A DNA stretch of 64,000 nt. Origin: Proales similis. Lineage: Eukaryota > Rotifera > Eurotatoria > Ploima > Proalidae. Within the stretch, counting starts at the first letter, position 1. The number at the start of each line of letters is the position of its first letter. The notes beneath the pieces were generated by a model. That model was not told the DNA's origin, made no database searches, and worked only from the letters and a program-made list of their open reading frames with translations. Shown piece by piece: positions 31,915 to 42,366 of the stretch. Where the stretch lies: assembly GCA_019059635.1 (NCBI GenBank), contig JAGVRJ010000005.1, positions 2,170,001 through 2,234,000 on the forward strand. Direction: 5' to 3'. The translations under genes were made by a program, and so were the position numbers.

Positions 31915-33193
31915 ATGTGGCCATTACATTCATCACCAGCATCGGAACTCCACCCAGGATCGGACCACTTCGGCCTCAGCCCAGTTATGGATTGTTCGTT
32001 CAACTACTGCCTGAGGCAATTGACTTCGTCCAATCAACAGCCAACTTGTTTCAATTTGCCTTCATTCAGCTCGAGTCTTAAATCAGCCGAATCGATGTCA
32101 ATTAGAAGGGTCTCAGCTTCGGACGAATTCATGACGCAGACTTACTCGCGCAAGGTGTTCATCGGAGGTCTTCCGCCCGACATTGACGAAGGTTAGCCAT
32201 CGCATCTCGATTCCTTTGTCTTTTCTGGCTTGAGCCGTGGCCAATTTAAAAGCTCAGATCGAGAGTCAATTCGGCCGATTCGGCAGCTTGACTGTCGACT
32301 GGCCGCACAAGACCAACGATTCCAGTTTGAGGATGGACACCGCCTGCTCGGGCAATGTTCCTCCCAAGGGCTACGCCTTTCTCATATTCCGCTCGGAGAG
32401 GAGTGTGCACCGCTTGGTAGACGCTTGCTATGTCGAGCGCGACAAGTATTTCTTGGACATTTGCAGTCAAAAAGTAAAATCGAAGCCGGTAAACGAAGAC
32501 GATTCTTCATTCAGATTCTAGCCAATTGAATGAAAACAAGGTCCAAGTGCGTCCCTGGTACCTGAGCGACGCCAACTGCTTCTTTGACGCAACAAATTCA
32601 ATTCATCCGAGACGAACGATATTCATCGGCGGAGTGCCTCGTCCACTCAAGTCCTGTAGGCCGTTCAATCTTTCTAACCCTTCAATTTGGACAGCGGTCT
32701 GTTGAACTGGTTTGCTCAAGGCCAATTGGCGCAGACATTTGACCAGCTATTCGGCGGCGTCTGCTATGCCGGCATAGACATTGACGCCGAGCTCAAGTAC
32801 CCGAAAGGCGCGGGCCGAGTATCGTTTTCCAACCAGCAGAGCTTCATTGCCTCAATAAACGCTCGATTCGTCCAGTTGACCTGCAACGACGGCTACAAAC
32901 GAGTAAGTGCTCGCTCTTGGTTCGCCCTGCCATGCCTGCTCTTATCGGCCGATTTCTCATCAAAGGCCGAGATCAAGCCCTATGTGCTCGAAGAGCAGAG
33001 TTGTGACATGTGCGATTCGATCTACACAGGCGCTAGGAGCGCGCCCTACTTCTGCGCCAACGTCTCCTGTCTTCAGTACTTTTGTGAAAAATGCTGGCAG
33101 ATGGCTCACTCACAGCCGGGCAAAGCTTTTCACAAGCCTCTGGTCAAACAAGGCACTGACCGACCGAGGATGGTCTCACTCAAATGGAATTGA
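31915..33193 (+). CDS. orb2: CPEB2-4 / Orb2-type RNA-binding protein
   Basis: Five exons, 31915-32191, 32253-32488, 32541-32655, 32721-32902 and 32966-33193; introns 52-65 bp; 345 residues. It binds cytoplasmic polyadenylation elements in mRNA 3' UTRs to control translation. RRM1 starts near residue 77 (RKVFIGGLPPDIDE, VDWPHK, PPKGYAFLIF), RRM2 near 195 (RTIFIGGVPRPLK, YAGIDID, YPKGAGR). The C-terminal ZZ-like zinc domain has paired CDMC, FC, CEKC and His ligands and ends FHKPLVKQG. The GLPPDIDE and VDWPHK signatures place it with CPEB2-4/Orb2, not CPEB1. Acceptors at 32252 and 32720 were chosen because they restore the family's exact spacing. The N-terminus before RRM1 is only about 76 residues with no poly-Gln region; upstream exons remain possible. 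Confidence 0.95.
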
Positions 33194-35025
33194 CTTGGGT
33201 CCCCCCAACTACTGTCTGGCTGACCAAGCAACTAGCCAGACGGGCAGTCAGCGAGCCAGCAGCTTCCTAGCGCCTCTACTTTTCGCGGCGTCTTGTTTTG
33301 AATTTGCATTTGTTGTTGATTAGAAAAGTCACTTTGAGTTTTTGAGGCTTGGAATGACCAAAGCCAAAACGAGCCCAGCAGCAGTCCAACTCTTGTTTTC
33401 GACGGGGCCAATGTTTGTTTATTTGCAGTCAATAAACAGAAACGAAAAAGCAAAAAACTCATATAAACGAATCAAAGTGAATTGAACAGTTCAATTCTTA
33501 ATTACATCAATGTGCAAGTGAAGTGGGCCAGTTTCGAGCGGACTGACTCTGATCCGGTAAATGTAACGCTCGAGCAGCTCAATTTTCACCGGCGCATTTC
33601 GACCGTCGACGTGCGTTGCCACGCATCTCAGCTCGCCACCAGGGCCGCATCTCCTCGTGTTCACTGTGCGATCGATTGTTTAGCATTTGTGGCGTGAAAT
33701 ATTCGAAAAACGAGCTACCGCTCGGCGGCCAGCAGAAATTGACAGCCGACAAAGCACGAATCCAAATAAGCAACTTACCTATGAACGAGACGTTGGAGAT
33801 GTCTAAGACTGGCAAGAAATTGTTGTCCTGTTTCATGGCCGCTGAGCTCGCTCGTTTCGCTTCGTCAAGCCAAATCGAATCGAAAATCGCAAATTCAAAT
33901 CTAACACGCAAACATGATCAGATCAGATAAGAGCGATTGGCAAGGCCGGGTTTAAAGAAAGACAACGCCAAGGGTTTGATGAGTTAGAGAGAGAGAGAGA
34001 CTCGGAAATACAGCCAGAGAGAGAGAGAGAGTGAGAGTCAGAGGAGAATAGAGAAATTGATTGAAACGAGCTTTGGGGAATGAGCAATATGCGTCTGCCT
34101 GGATGCTGGCAATATCACTCTCGTTCAAGCATGACGCATACCTTCATCTCTTTGCCACTTGGCTACAAATTTTCTCCTAAATTTCTCTCTTTGCCGCCCA
34201 AATTATTTCTCTGTCATCGTTGTCTTTGCCGTGCATCTCTTTCTTGTTCGTATTTTCCTTTCTATTTTTAATTTGCCATGACGCGATTACATAAGTCGCT
34301 CGCCGATTAAAAGACACGCGGCCGCCAACACGCCAAATTGATTGGTGTCCATCGCTGCTCATTGCCAGCTTGTCGGGTCATTTTGCTTTTAGAAATTCGT
34401 TTTAATGATGAAGATGGTGATGATCACGGTGGCGTGGAGGTGGCCGGGCAGATGAACCTTTGCTGCCGCTAATTAACTTGACCGAGCGTCTTTACACGTG
34501 AACGAGTCTCTGACTCGATGCAAGCCCGGTAGATCTTATCTACGCGCAAATATCGAATCGAATTATTTCAAAACCCGGCTAATTCGTTCTTTCACTTCAT
34601 TCTTCAGTGAAACGAGTGGCCAGAGCAGAGACAGCTGCCGCAGCAGCAGAAGCAGCTAATTGATACTCGAATTAAAAGGCCTTTTAAACGCACAAATGAG
34701 CTCTCAAATGGGCGTTTGATTTATTTTCATTTTAATTAGCCAAATAAGCTTCAGTCAGTATCAGCTAGTTCGTCGAATTTGGGACGCTTTAGAATGAGAC
34801 GAGCGAGGAGAGTAATAACAACCACCACCACCACCAACAATACGACGACTACGACGACGACTTGAGAGAAGCAAATTTCGATGAAGCGAGCCGCGGATGA
34901 ATGAGTGAAATGAGCCAGCCAAATGAGGTGCAGGTACGGTGAGCGAGAAAAGGTATGTTCATGGCCGCGGAAGTTAGAATAAATAGGGCACCGCATGAAC
35001 GATTCGATTCACACATTTTGCAAAA
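33194..35025. other. 1.8-kb intergenic region
   Basis: Mostly AT-rich with (GA)n at about 33985-34030 and a CAC/ACG-rich tract near 34820-34862. Around 33548-33911 there are splice-like signals and an open frame on the minus strand that could be a small gene, but no join keeps frame (see findings). An ATAAATAG element at 34979-34986 may be the TATA box of the next gene. Confidence 0.4.
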
Positions 35026-35469
35026 ATGAGTTCGCAAACTCCCCGAAAAGCCCAAGAGAGCAGCGGCAGCAGCAACTATAGAGCAAGCAACAGCTCAAGC
35101 AGAAGCCACCAAGTGCCGGACCGTGCGGCCGCTTCCAGCCGCATGAGCACATTCAGCACTTCGACCCGCATGAGCACGTCGAGTAGAGCCGGAGCGGCCA
35201 CACGAGCGGGCAAAAACTCGCGTCCAGTCGAGTACTTCCTTGAAAAGTACAATTTGACCTTGGACGAGTTCGAGCTGGCCAACTACCTGTTCAACAAATA
35301 CAGCGAGAACGGCAAGTTCGACTTCAAGTACTTTAACAAGATCAAAAAGGACTCGTTCTCGAAAAACTTCTCGGACGACACCGATCTGGAGTTCAAAGTC
35401 TCCGACGGCTCGTCTGGCTCTTCACTCGACTACCATGAGTACCTCTCGCTCTTTCGCCTCTTTGTCTAA
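35026..35469 (+). CDS. Small unknown protein, Ser-rich N-terminus
   Basis: A single exon of 147 residues. The first 65 are disordered-looking and rich in Ser, Arg, Thr and Ala (repeats of the type SSRMSTFSTSTRMST). The rest looks folded: EYFLEKYNLTLDEFELANYL, then an NKYSENGKFDFKYF stretch that faintly resembles an EF-hand loop with helices, then an acidic Ser-rich segment and DYHEYLSLFRLFV at the end. No signal peptide. It starts with a good AAAAATGAG context after a TATA-like element. I do not recognise it. Confidence 0.7.
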   Translation: MSSQTPRKAQESSGSSNYRASNSSSRSHQVPDRAAASSRMSTFSTSTRMSTSSRAGAATRAGKNSRPVEYFLEKYNLTLDEFELANYLFNKYSENGKFDFKYFNKIKKDSFSKNFSDDTDLEFKVSDGSSGSSLDYHEYLSLFRLFV

Positions 35470-35951
35470 TTCCTCGCCTCACTCGCACCCTAAAGCCAAA
35501 CAGTAAAGTTCTAATTAGCTCAAGTTTGTTGTTGTTAGTCTTTTAATTTCAATTTGCTTGGGGTTCTCTACTTGGCTCATTTACTCGAGGCGGCCGAACG
35601 CCCATCCAAAGTGGGTCCCATTTTCTTGCTCGATTCACGACAAGACCTTCTCCCTTGATACCTTTCTCTTTCTCTCTCACTCGCCCTTCGAGTCTACACG
35701 TCCCTAAGTCTTGAATGTCTCTTTTTCTGTGCACTCGACAGAGAAATTATTCACGAATTAAGAGAAATTGCTCTCGCACTTAAGCCTGCTTGCCACATTT
35801 AAATCAACACAAATACTCGCACGCACACACACACACACACGCACACGCACAGAACAAGACTGATGTGCGGTGAAAGGCGGCCCGCTCGTCAAACATCATC
35901 AGCTCAAGTCCACTTCCATCACCACCAGCACCGTGAAAAACGCAAAACGCC
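35470..35951. other. Spacer upstream of EDEM2
   Basis: No gene seen. An AGTAAA poly(A) variant near 35504 may end the small unknown gene. A (CA)n run lies at about 35826-35841. Confidence 0.45.
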
Positions 35952-38176
35952 ATGCACCGTCTGCTTAGCCTAATTCATCTGCTATTGTGTGCATTTGCTA
36001 GCGCCGCCGCCGCCACCGATGAACGCTTTGAACCGGCCGGCCGTTCTCATCTCAAGTATTCACTTGTCCTGCTCGTCTTCGATAAGCTCTAATCGAACTG
36101 AATGTCCAAGACAGCGAGTCGTGGACATGTTTTATCACGCCTACAACAGCTACCTGCACAACGCCTATCCATACGATGAGCTCAAGCCGCTCACCTGTTC
36201 AGGATTTGACACTTGGGGCAGGTATTTGCTTGCTCTGATGTTCACACTCACACACAAGTTCTGAGATGAGGCCGTTCTGACCAGCTACTCGCTAACCCTT
36301 ATCGACTCGCTCGACATGCTCATCATTCTCGGCAATCGGACTGAGTTTGAACGCGTGCAACAACTCTTGGTCGACAGCCTCAACTTTGACAAGGACATAA
36401 ACGTGTCCGTGTTTGAGACCAACATTCGAAGTGAGCTGACTGTCCATTCTTTTGCTTGCCAATGCAACTCAGAGGTTCAATTCAAGTTGTTGGCGGACTC
36501 CTCTCGGCTCATCTACTCGCCTATCGACTGTATTTGGAGCCAGACTCGGACACAATTGAACTCGGCTCCAATTTGGCCCCAGAGTGGCCTTGTGACGGTC
36601 CGCTGCTTCGACTTGCAGTCGACGCTGCCCAACGTCTGTTGCCAGGTATTCCACAAACTGGATCCGCTCACCTCCGATCGCTTCTAATAGATTGAAAGCA
36701 TTCGAGACCAAGACCGGGATGCCGTACGGAACGGTGAATCTAAAGTATGGCGTGCCGCGCGGAGAGACCACTGAGACCTGGTAAACACGACAAGCTAGCA
36801 AACGAAAGAAGAGACAGACCGACAGAATTGCTGCTCGTTTTAGCACCGCTTGCATTGGCACTTATTTACTGGAATTTACGGCCCTGTCTCGTCTGACCGG
36901 CGACGAGCGGTTCGAAGCGGCCGCCAATCGAGCTCTCGACTCGTTGTGGAAAAGCCGCAGCGGCAAAAATCTCGTCGGCAATCATCTGAATGTGCAGACT
37001 GGCAAATGGACCGCCTCGGACAGCACCATCGGCAGCGGGGTCGACTCTTACTTTGAATATTTGGTCAAGGGCGCGGTCATGTTCAATCGGGTCGATCTGA
37101 TGCAACAATTCAACACCTACAAGCTAGCGATCGACACCTATCTCAAACAAGGTGACTGGTTCGTGTGGGCCCATGCGGAAAGTGGCCAGAAAACGCTGCC
37201 GCTCTTCTCCTCTCTTGAAGCCTTCTACCCGAGTCTACTGGTAATGACCGGCCAGACAGCCGAGGCCGCCCGACTGGTCGAGACCTATCATCAGATCTGG
37301 CGATCGTTTGGTTGTAAGTGCTTGTTTCTCGACTTATTGCACTCGCTCACTCACAGAGCCGTTCTCTTCCAGCTTTGCCCGAGTTTTTCAATCTTCAGTC
37401 GAACAAAATTCATTCGAATCGCGGCTCGTACCCGCTGCGGCCCGAGCTAATCGAATCGCTCATGTACGTGTTAAGGGCGAGCGGCGAGAGTGAAAAGTAT
37501 TTCGAAATGGCGCTCGACTACCTCGAGTCCATAGAGAGCATCAGTCGAGTAAAGTGCGGCTTTGCCACCGTCAAGGACGTGCGCACTCACCACCTGGACA
37601 ATCGAATGGAATCGTTCTTCCTCGCCGAGACTCTCAAGTATTTATATTTAATATTCGACTCGGAGAACTTTCTGCACAATTCGGCCAGCGGGTCGGTGAA
37701 GCGGCTGCGCAACTCGAACGGTAAGAGTCGACTTGATCCGAGTCAGAGAATCGACAACTGACTAAATAGCGAATATGAAAGGCGAATGCGTTCTAGAGAC
37801 GGGCTTGTTTTTCTTCAACACCGAAGCTCATCCGATCGACGCTGGCGCGCTCAACTGCTGCCAGAAAACAGACAGACAACGTCTGACCGTGCTTGGCCAA
37901 CGCCTCGACCTCAACAAGCTGGTCGATCGCTACGTTCGCCTGAGAACAGCCGAGGCCGGCATTCAGGCGCAGTTCGATCAAGCAGCGGACGACTCAGGTC
38001 AGATTGACATTCTCTTGCAAGAAGCAGCCCATCACGGCTTTGGCGATCGCGGCCAAGCGCCAAACCAAATTTCGGCCTTTTCCGACCGCGTGACCAGCTG
38101 CCCGTTGGCTTGTACTCGTGGCCAAGCGTTCCCTTGGATGCCAACCGACAGTCGGCGCTCAAGTGTTTTGCCTTGA
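35952..38176 (+). CDS. EDEM2: ER degradation-enhancing alpha-mannosidase-like protein 2
   Basis: Eight exons: 35952-36055, 36111-36221, 36285-36430, 36487-36645, 36699-36780, 36844-37313, 37373-37720 and 37782-38176. They give 604 residues; introns are 53-63 bp. It is a GH47-family ER protein that trims or recognises mannose on misfolded glycoproteins for ERAD. A signal peptide ([18 protein letters not shown]) is followed by the GH47 core: [103 protein letters not shown] and FNTEAHPID. The acidic residues in the DE, ES and FNTEAHP segments match catalytic or Ca-binding positions of the family. Compact length and sequence favour EDEM2 over EDEM1 or 3. The poly(A) signal (38184-38189) follows the stop by seven bases. 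Confidence 0.95.
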
Positions 38177-38215
38177 TTGTTAAAATAAAAACGCAATTCG
38201 CTCTTCTTTCTTCCT

Positions 38216-38239
38216 TCTCTCTCTCTCTCTCTCTCTCTT
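38216..38239 (+). repeat. (CT)n microsatellite
   Basis: About 24 bp of CT dinucleotides in the spacer between EDEM2 and WDR6. Confidence 0.9.
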
Positions 38240-38400
38240 CTGCTTCTTACTTCTCTACGCTTCTGGTCTCCTGGCTCGTGCACAGTAAATTTTCCATTGC
38301 TGCAAATGCGATGAAATAGGTCTCATCTGACGCAAGCATTTGTGAGAATAACAAACCAAAGTCGAAGAGTAAACTTGACAAGTCAGTCAATTCGGAGAGA

Positions 38401-41400
38401 ATGAAAGCAGAATTGAAAAAGAGGTGGCTGAAGGCACCAATAACGAGCTGTTGCTTTGAAGACGACCAGTCCAATCGACTCTTGATCGGCCAGGGACCGT
38501 TTCTGCATGTGCTCGACGCGGCCAGTCTAAGCGAGCTAACCAGCGGACAAGAGGTGCTCAAGAACCGCGTAATTCACAAGATTGTGCGCGGGCCCGACCG
38601 GTCTGTTTGCGTTCTTGGGCAAAAAGCGTTCAATCTGGTGCAGGTTGAGCAAGACAGCCACCAGCTCAAAGCCGGCGAGCCGATTCAGCTCAACGACTGG
38701 CTCTTTGATATAAAATGGTTCGCCCGGACTGCGCTGATGGTCACCGCGCACAATCAGGCGCTGAGATTCGACCTGGCCACGCGCAAAGTGATCGAGCGTG
38801 TCAACTGCGAGCAACGATGCATGCTCTACTCGGCCAAGGTGCTGAACGAGCAGACGATCGCATCGGGCACCATTTACAATCACGTGCTGCTCTGGTCGGC
38901 CCAGAACGGCCGAGTGGTTTCCACTCTAAAGGGCCACGACGGCGTCATATTCAACATCGAACTAGACCGCTTTCTGTTCACCACGTCCGACGACCGATCG
39001 ATAAACGTGTGGCGAATCGATTTGACCAGTGAGGAAGCAGATCGCCAAAAGGCCGACCAGACCACTCCGCTCGTCAAACGTCTGTACGGCCACGAGGCCC
39101 GGGTCTGGAAGTGCGCATCGTTCTGGCACCAAGAGCGGCAATATTTGTGCAGCATCGGCGAAGACCTCAACTGCTGCGTGTGGAGTCTGAGCGAGTTCAC
39201 GCTCGTTCATCGCTTCGAGGCCATGAGCAAAGGCTGTAAGAACATTTGGTCCGTCTCAGTTCGCGACCTTCAGCTCATAACCGGCTGGGCAGACGGCGGC
39301 GTTCGTAAGTTCGACTTGCGCCAATACTTGCCAAGCAGTAGCAGCAAAACACCACAGTTCGAGCAAGAGTCTGCTCAGAGCTGTGCAGACGACTATGCGC
39401 TCGAACAAGTCGAATGGAATCTTAAACAAGAGGCGAACGAGAAAGACTTCATCCGCTGTCTAGTTCTCGTCTCGGAACGCATCATTTGCTGCACCAATCT
39501 GGGCCAAGTCTATTTGTTCAATTTGAAGCAAAGAGGTGAACAAGCGCGTCTCTTGTTCCAGAGCGTTCTGCTCAGCTCCTACAATGTGATGGCTAAAACG
39601 AGGCTTGGTGAGAGCTACGACGACGACGACGAAGGCAAGCAGCGCTGGTGTGTGGCCATTGGCACTCAGCAGGGCTTTGTCTATTTGCTCAGTGTCGACA
39701 TTGAGCCACAAGAGGAGAGGATTGTGATGAATTGCATAAACTGCTTGAGCATCGAAGAGGAGCAGGGCGGCGCTGGCTTGAGCTCGAGTTCGAATGCGGC
39801 AAAGATCTGCGCTCTCGAGTGGAATTCAATTCAAACATCGGACGACAAGAAACGAACATTCCTGGCCGTCTCGTTGGCCCTGCTCAACGGCCTTGTGCAT
39901 CTCTACGAACTCAAGCCGGACAATGAGCTCGAATTGATCGCTCGAATGCAGCTGCCGTTATGCAAGCACCGTTGGCTGACGAGCTTCACAATAGTGCAAA
40001 TCGAGACTGACGTTGACGAGCACTTTGAAATGCTTCATGTCGTTGGCGGCGATAAATGCGGCAATTTGCACTTGTTCTCTTTGAAGCATTCGTTTGCTAG
40101 AAGCGACTCGTCAGACATCGCCACAGAGCGCGAGAGCCGACAGGATCTAGCACAAGGAGCAGAAAGAGAGGAAGAGGTCGACGGAGACAAGAGCGACAAC
40201 GATGACGATCAGAGCCAAATTCGCTTGAGCAAGCCCGGCCAGAGCGTGCGGGATCTGACCAGACAAAGCGCGTCCATATCGGCTCTTTATTCGCACGAGG
40301 TGGACGAGAACCGGTTCACGGTGATCGCCTGCTGCAAGGACGGCTTCTATCGGACATTTGATCTCTCGCTCGCCGCCGATCGGTCTGCGTCCACTCTCAA
40401 GCCCATAAACAAATTCCAGCTCAACTCGTACATTGACATAATTGAGTCGTTCATGGTCGACCACTCGGACCGATCGAATCGGCTGCTCAAGTCGGACGCC
40501 GACCGCTTTGATGTGGATGACAACCTGCGACTGGCCCTTTGCTTTTACGGCGACCGATTTCTGCTGTGGAACACGCAACTTCATCGGCCGCTGTTCGAGG
40601 CTCGATGCGGCGGAAGCTGCCGATCGTGGGACTGCGAGCTGCTGTCCACTGCATCAGCGGACCCTCTGCGCTTTCGGTTTGTCTACATAAAAAATCGCGG
40701 CATTGTCGAGGTGAGCAAGCGTCTCAGTCCTGACGAAGTCAATCGGCCACTCAGCCAATCGGACAATCACCTGTGCCAAGCGTTCCACGGCAACGTCATA
40801 AATGTGGCCAAATTCGTGCCCTCGAGCGATCTCATTCTGACCGGTGGCGAAGACACTCAACTCATTCTGAGTGAATTGAGCGCCGATTTGAGTCTGCTCG
40901 GGCACCGTTTTCATCTTCAAGGACACGACTCGGCTGTTCGCTGTGTTTGCCTGCTGCCGCTTACAGAGACCAATGAAACACTGCTGGTGAGCGCGGGCGG
41001 CAAGGCGAACATAAAAATCTGGAAGCTGGTGTCCAGCAACACCGGAAAGCTGGTCCGAGTGGCGCGCCTCTTTGAGTTCAAGAAGTATCGCAGCGGCGCA
41101 AAAGAATCGACAAATAGACGTGAGAAGCCCTGGCTCTACGTTGACCTCGACTCAAATCCAGACGTCCGTTTCATGCACGTGCTGGCCTCCCGGTCCAGCT
41201 CGGCGCAGCTCGTTCAGCTCGTGTTCGCCTGCTCCGACGGCTCCATCAGGTAGATGAGCAGACCCTAACCGACTCACTCGACGACACTGAAGCCGCTCGG
41301 CTGAAAGGTTTTTCGACTACGACATGACACTCAACCGCCTCGAGCTTACCAAGTCGTTCGAATACACTCACTGCGTTCTGAAGCTGTTCAGGCTCGGCGG

Positions 41401-42134
41401 CCAGAGTGGAAGCGTTCACTCGCTGGCTACAGACGGTCGACTGGTGGTCTGGCACGACGAACCTTGCACCCAGAGCTCGTCCAATCTCGTTCAACTTCAC
41501 CAGTCCGGAGTGAACGATATAGACTTGTACGAGGAGAGCGAGCACAGTTTTCTCTTGGCCACAGTCGGCGATGACACCCGATTGACTGTGAGTCGATTAA
41601 ACTCAACAAAAGCAAGCGAGTGCGTCCTGCTTGTCAGAAGAGAAATGGCACATGCGGCGTCCATTGTCGGTGGGTGTGACTGTTGAGCTGACAATCGCTG
41701 AGGTTGGTCATTATCTCGCACAAAGGCGTCCGCTTCATTACAGCCCGGACACTTTGCACCGTTTCAAAAGATCAACGCCTGATCGTCTGGAAGCTGCACG
41801 TTCAATCGTCCCCTGATTCGGTAGGTGTGCCCGCTCCGCTCTCTTGCTCGTCTTGACCGCAGTCGACTTAGGAAAATGTTGAGCAGGCAAACAAGATTGA
41901 GCCCTTTCATCACATTTTCACAAACGTGGCCGATCCCTCTTCTTTGGACCTTAAAAAGATCAAGTGAGTTTCTATCAACTTGAGAACGCCTCGTCGTTGC
42001 ATCAAGAAACAAATTCATTTCTCAGCGATTGCGTCTGTCGTCTGGCAGTGGTCGGGGTCGGCATGGAAATATTCGACTTGGAGCTGGACGAGCGAGACTG
42101 GCAAAAAGGCGAAATTTTAATCAAAACTGAATAA
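38401..42134 (+). CDS. WDR6: WD-repeat protein 6 (tRNA 2'-O-methyltransferase partner)
   Basis: Five exons, 38401-41249, 41308-41669, 41726-41820, 41872-41963 and 42026-42134; introns 51-62 bp; 1168 residues. In animals WDR6 is the non-catalytic partner of FTSJ1 in 2'-O-methylation of tRNA position 34. WD units are visible throughout: LKGHDGVIFNIELDR with DDRSINVWRI, LYGHEARVWKCASF with GEDLNCCVW, FHGNVINVAKF with GGEDTQLIL, LQGHDSAVRCVCLL, SLATDGRLVVWHDE, ATVGDDTRLTV and VSKDQRLIVWKL. An acidic insert (EEEVDGDKSDNDDDQ) lies near residue 595. The first exon is 2.85 kb; all introns fall in the last quarter. The name rests on length and WD arrangement and is slightly less certain than neighbours. 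A poly(A) signal is at 42159-42164. Confidence 0.9.
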
Positions 42135-42366
42135 TGGGATCAGTGGTGCGCAATATCAAATAAATTGTCGATTGATGCCATTGACCGGCAAGTTTGATTG
42201 ATTGAAGCCTCTAAAGCAAAGAATTTGAGCAAAGAGGTGGGTAGGAGGCAAAATTTGCGTCGGCACTGCGCTACACGCACACGCATGTGACGAGCCGGGC
42301 CATGTGCAGGCCGAGGTTTGAAATGCGGACAAATTAAATCGGATTGGGGAGAGTGAAGATTGAAGC

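Noticed and set aside
32660-32694. A 35-bp GC-AG intron in the CPEB gene
   Set aside because: The canonical GT-AG intron 32656-32720 keeps frame and gives the exact family spacing between RPLK and the GGVCYAG motif.
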